DNA of 16,137 nucleotides, taken from contig JWZX01001778.1 in assembly GCA_001275005.1 (NCBI GenBank), positions 1 through 16,137 on the forward strand. The letters are read 5' to 3'. Source of the stretch: Chrysochromulina tobinii (Eukaryota > Haptophyta > Prymnesiales > Chrysochromulinaceae). Below the pieces are notes generated by a model that worked only from the letters and a program-made list of their open reading frames with translations, did no database searches and was not told where the DNA came from. Below, piece by piece: positions 15,254 through 16,137 of this stretch (position 1 is its first letter; every line of letters begins with the position of its first letter). The position numbers and the translations under genes are program-made.

Positions 15254-15769
15254 TCAAGCTGCGACCGGCAACGCGGCGGCATGCTCTGCGATGAGAGCTC
15301 GGAGTCCGGCCTCGTTGGCGCCTCGCATGGTGTCGATCACGAGGCCGCTGCGAAAGAAGAGGAACGTTGGCATTGACGTCACACCGAGCTCTGCTGCAAG
15401 CTCTCCGAGCACATCGACATCAATCTTGACGAAGAGCGCTTTGCCAGCGTACTCTTCGGCGATCGCGGCATACGCGGGCGCAATTCTCTGGCACGGCCCG
15501 CACCAACTGGCGGTGAAATCGACCACGAGAAGCTTTTCTCCAGCTTCGGCCTGCACCGCAGCCCAGTCATCCCTGTCCTGGAGCTGGCGAACACCGCCGC
15601 GCAGTCGCAGGAGCGCTCCGACCAGCGACGGCTGTTGCATTACCCCAGGCGCATGGGGCGGCTGCGTGAGCACGGCAAAGCGCGAACCTGGGGCAGCCGC
15701 TGCGGCGGACGCCACCAAGGCATAGGCGAGGAGCAGCGCCAATGGTGAAGCCCTCATCAGACTCATCAT
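15254..15769 (-). CDS. Secreted/organellar thioredoxin
   Basis: Thiol-disulfide oxidoreductase. ATG 15769 (with further in-frame ATGs at 15766 and 15757) gives 171 residues, stop TGA. Residues 1-26 are a clear signal peptide (MRASPLALLLAYALVASAAAAA). A ~35-residue linker contains LRLRGG (54-59), after which the thioredoxin fold runs from about 60 to 168. Active site WCGPC at 89-93, preceded by the conserved VVDFTASW; buried-Asp position Asp84; cis-Pro134 in SMPT. The classic CGPC motif points to a thioredoxin rather than a PDI (CGHC). The linker after the signal peptide would allow plastid routing, but no Phe follows the predicted cleavage site, so ER/secretory versus plastid is open. Single exon. 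Confidence 0.93.
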   Translation of the reverse strand: MMSLMRASPLALLLAYALVASAAAAAPGSRFAVLTQPPHAPGVMQQPSLVGALLRLRGGVRQLQDRDDWAAVQAEAGEKLLVVDFTASWCGPCQRIAPAYAAIAEEYAGKALFVKIDVDVLGELAAELGVTSMPTFLFFRSGLVIDTMRGANEAGLRALIAEHAAALPVAA

Positions 15770-15787
15770 CTCGCAAGCTCTGATGGG

Positions 15788-15812
15788 AAGTCAAGTCAAG
15801 TCAAGTCAAGTC
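15788..15812 (-). promoter_or_regulatory. (GACTT)5 pentamer repeat upstream of thioredoxin
   Basis: Five tandem AAGTC units (GACTT on the minus strand) end 19 bp before the thioredoxin ATG, so they lie in its promoter or 5' UTR. The same pentamer array, shorter, occurs upstream of the NAD+ synthetase gene at 8934-8946. Confidence 0.6.
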
Positions 15813-16090
15813 CAGTCTACAGAGGGTGAAACAAGATGGCCTGGTGTGCTCGTGTCTCGCGGTCACGCGGAAATGAAAACCCCAATCCTGCGTCGTAAAT
15901 GTCTTGAATACAATTGTACCCGGTACTGTGTAAAATTATTGAGCGTGCATCGTCTACGGTACATTGTACCGGTACGCGCGGCGTGCAGGCGCACGTCGTG
16001 CTGGGCATAAATGACAAACGCTTCGACCCGCCTTACCCGGCTACCGGTACGCCTCGAGCTTATCGGGGGTTCCGGCCGCACCGCCGGCCG
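15813..16090. other. Intergenic region with GTACCGGTAC palindromes
   Basis: Presumed promoter region of thioredoxin and 3' flank of the gene at the window edge. CGGTAC-ATT-GTACCG (15957-15971) is an inverted repeat overlapping the 10-bp palindrome GTACCGGTAC (15966-15975); TACCGGTA recurs at 16042-16049. GCGCACGT at 15989-15996 and GGCATAAATGA at 16004-16014 match 6016-6038. No gene seen. Confidence 0.5.
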
Positions 16091-16137
16091 TTACGCGTCT
16101 GCCGCACGCGCCTTCATTTCGCCGACCGCCTTCGAGC
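16091..16137 (-). CDS. Possible C-terminal end of a gene running off the window
   Basis: On the minus strand the window edge reads SKAVGEMKARAADA followed by TAA (16093-16091), with mostly G/C-ending codons. Too short to identify. Support beyond codon usage: the 3'-flank motif GGCATAAATGA lies about 80 nt after this stop, just as it lies about 140 nt after the NAD+ synthetase stop. Confidence 0.35.
   Translation of the reverse strand, partial: SKAVGEMKARAADA

Overview
The window looks like nuclear DNA of a GC-rich unicellular eukaryotic alga, most likely with a secondary plastid (haptophyte or pelagophyte type). Evidence: a eukaryotic-type glutamine-dependent NAD+ synthetase interrupted by small introns, an IQ/coiled-coil protein, a signal peptide followed by an ALAP-type plastid transit start, an EF-hand plus glycolipid-transfer fusion, a Sec-encoding UGA with a eukaryotic SECIS element, and no bacterial operon features or Shine-Dalgarno sites. 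The lineage is an inference; no marker gene settles it.

Layout: a GC-rich minisatellite fills about 110-598. A membrane selenoprotein gene follows on the + strand (963-2243), with a form 2 SECIS element in its 3' UTR (2426-2520). Then come three minus-strand genes: a plastid-targeted EF-hand/GLTP-domain protein (3045-4676), an unrecognised acidic-tailed protein (4896-5780), and NAD+ synthetase (6176-8763, two introns). A divergent intergenic region with a TCAC simple repeat leads to an IQ-motif coiled-coil protein (+, 9530-10885). A repeat-rich convergent spacer separates it from a long minus-strand gene whose architecture resembles the condensin kleisin CAP-H (11693-14851). A foldback element (15027-15117), a secreted or organellar thioredoxin (15254-15769, minus) and the probable last codons of another minus-strand gene (16091-16137) complete the window.

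The standout is the selenoprotein. A high-GC3 reading frame is interrupted by TGA at 1221 within a transmembrane segment, ends in TAG, and is followed by a structure with every hallmark of a SECIS: an ATGA/GA core, a 12-nt spacing to an AA bulge, helix II, an apical mini-helix III and a long base helix. The six other complete genes all end in TGA, so UGA is normally a stop here and the reading at 1221 needs local recoding. A second in-frame TGA at 987 lies just after the best start codon.

The genes do not form an obvious pathway. Redox chemistry (selenoprotein, thioredoxin, NAD+ synthesis) is a loose shared theme and should not be read as an operon. Several small non-coding motifs recur at gene ends and starts and are listed as findings.
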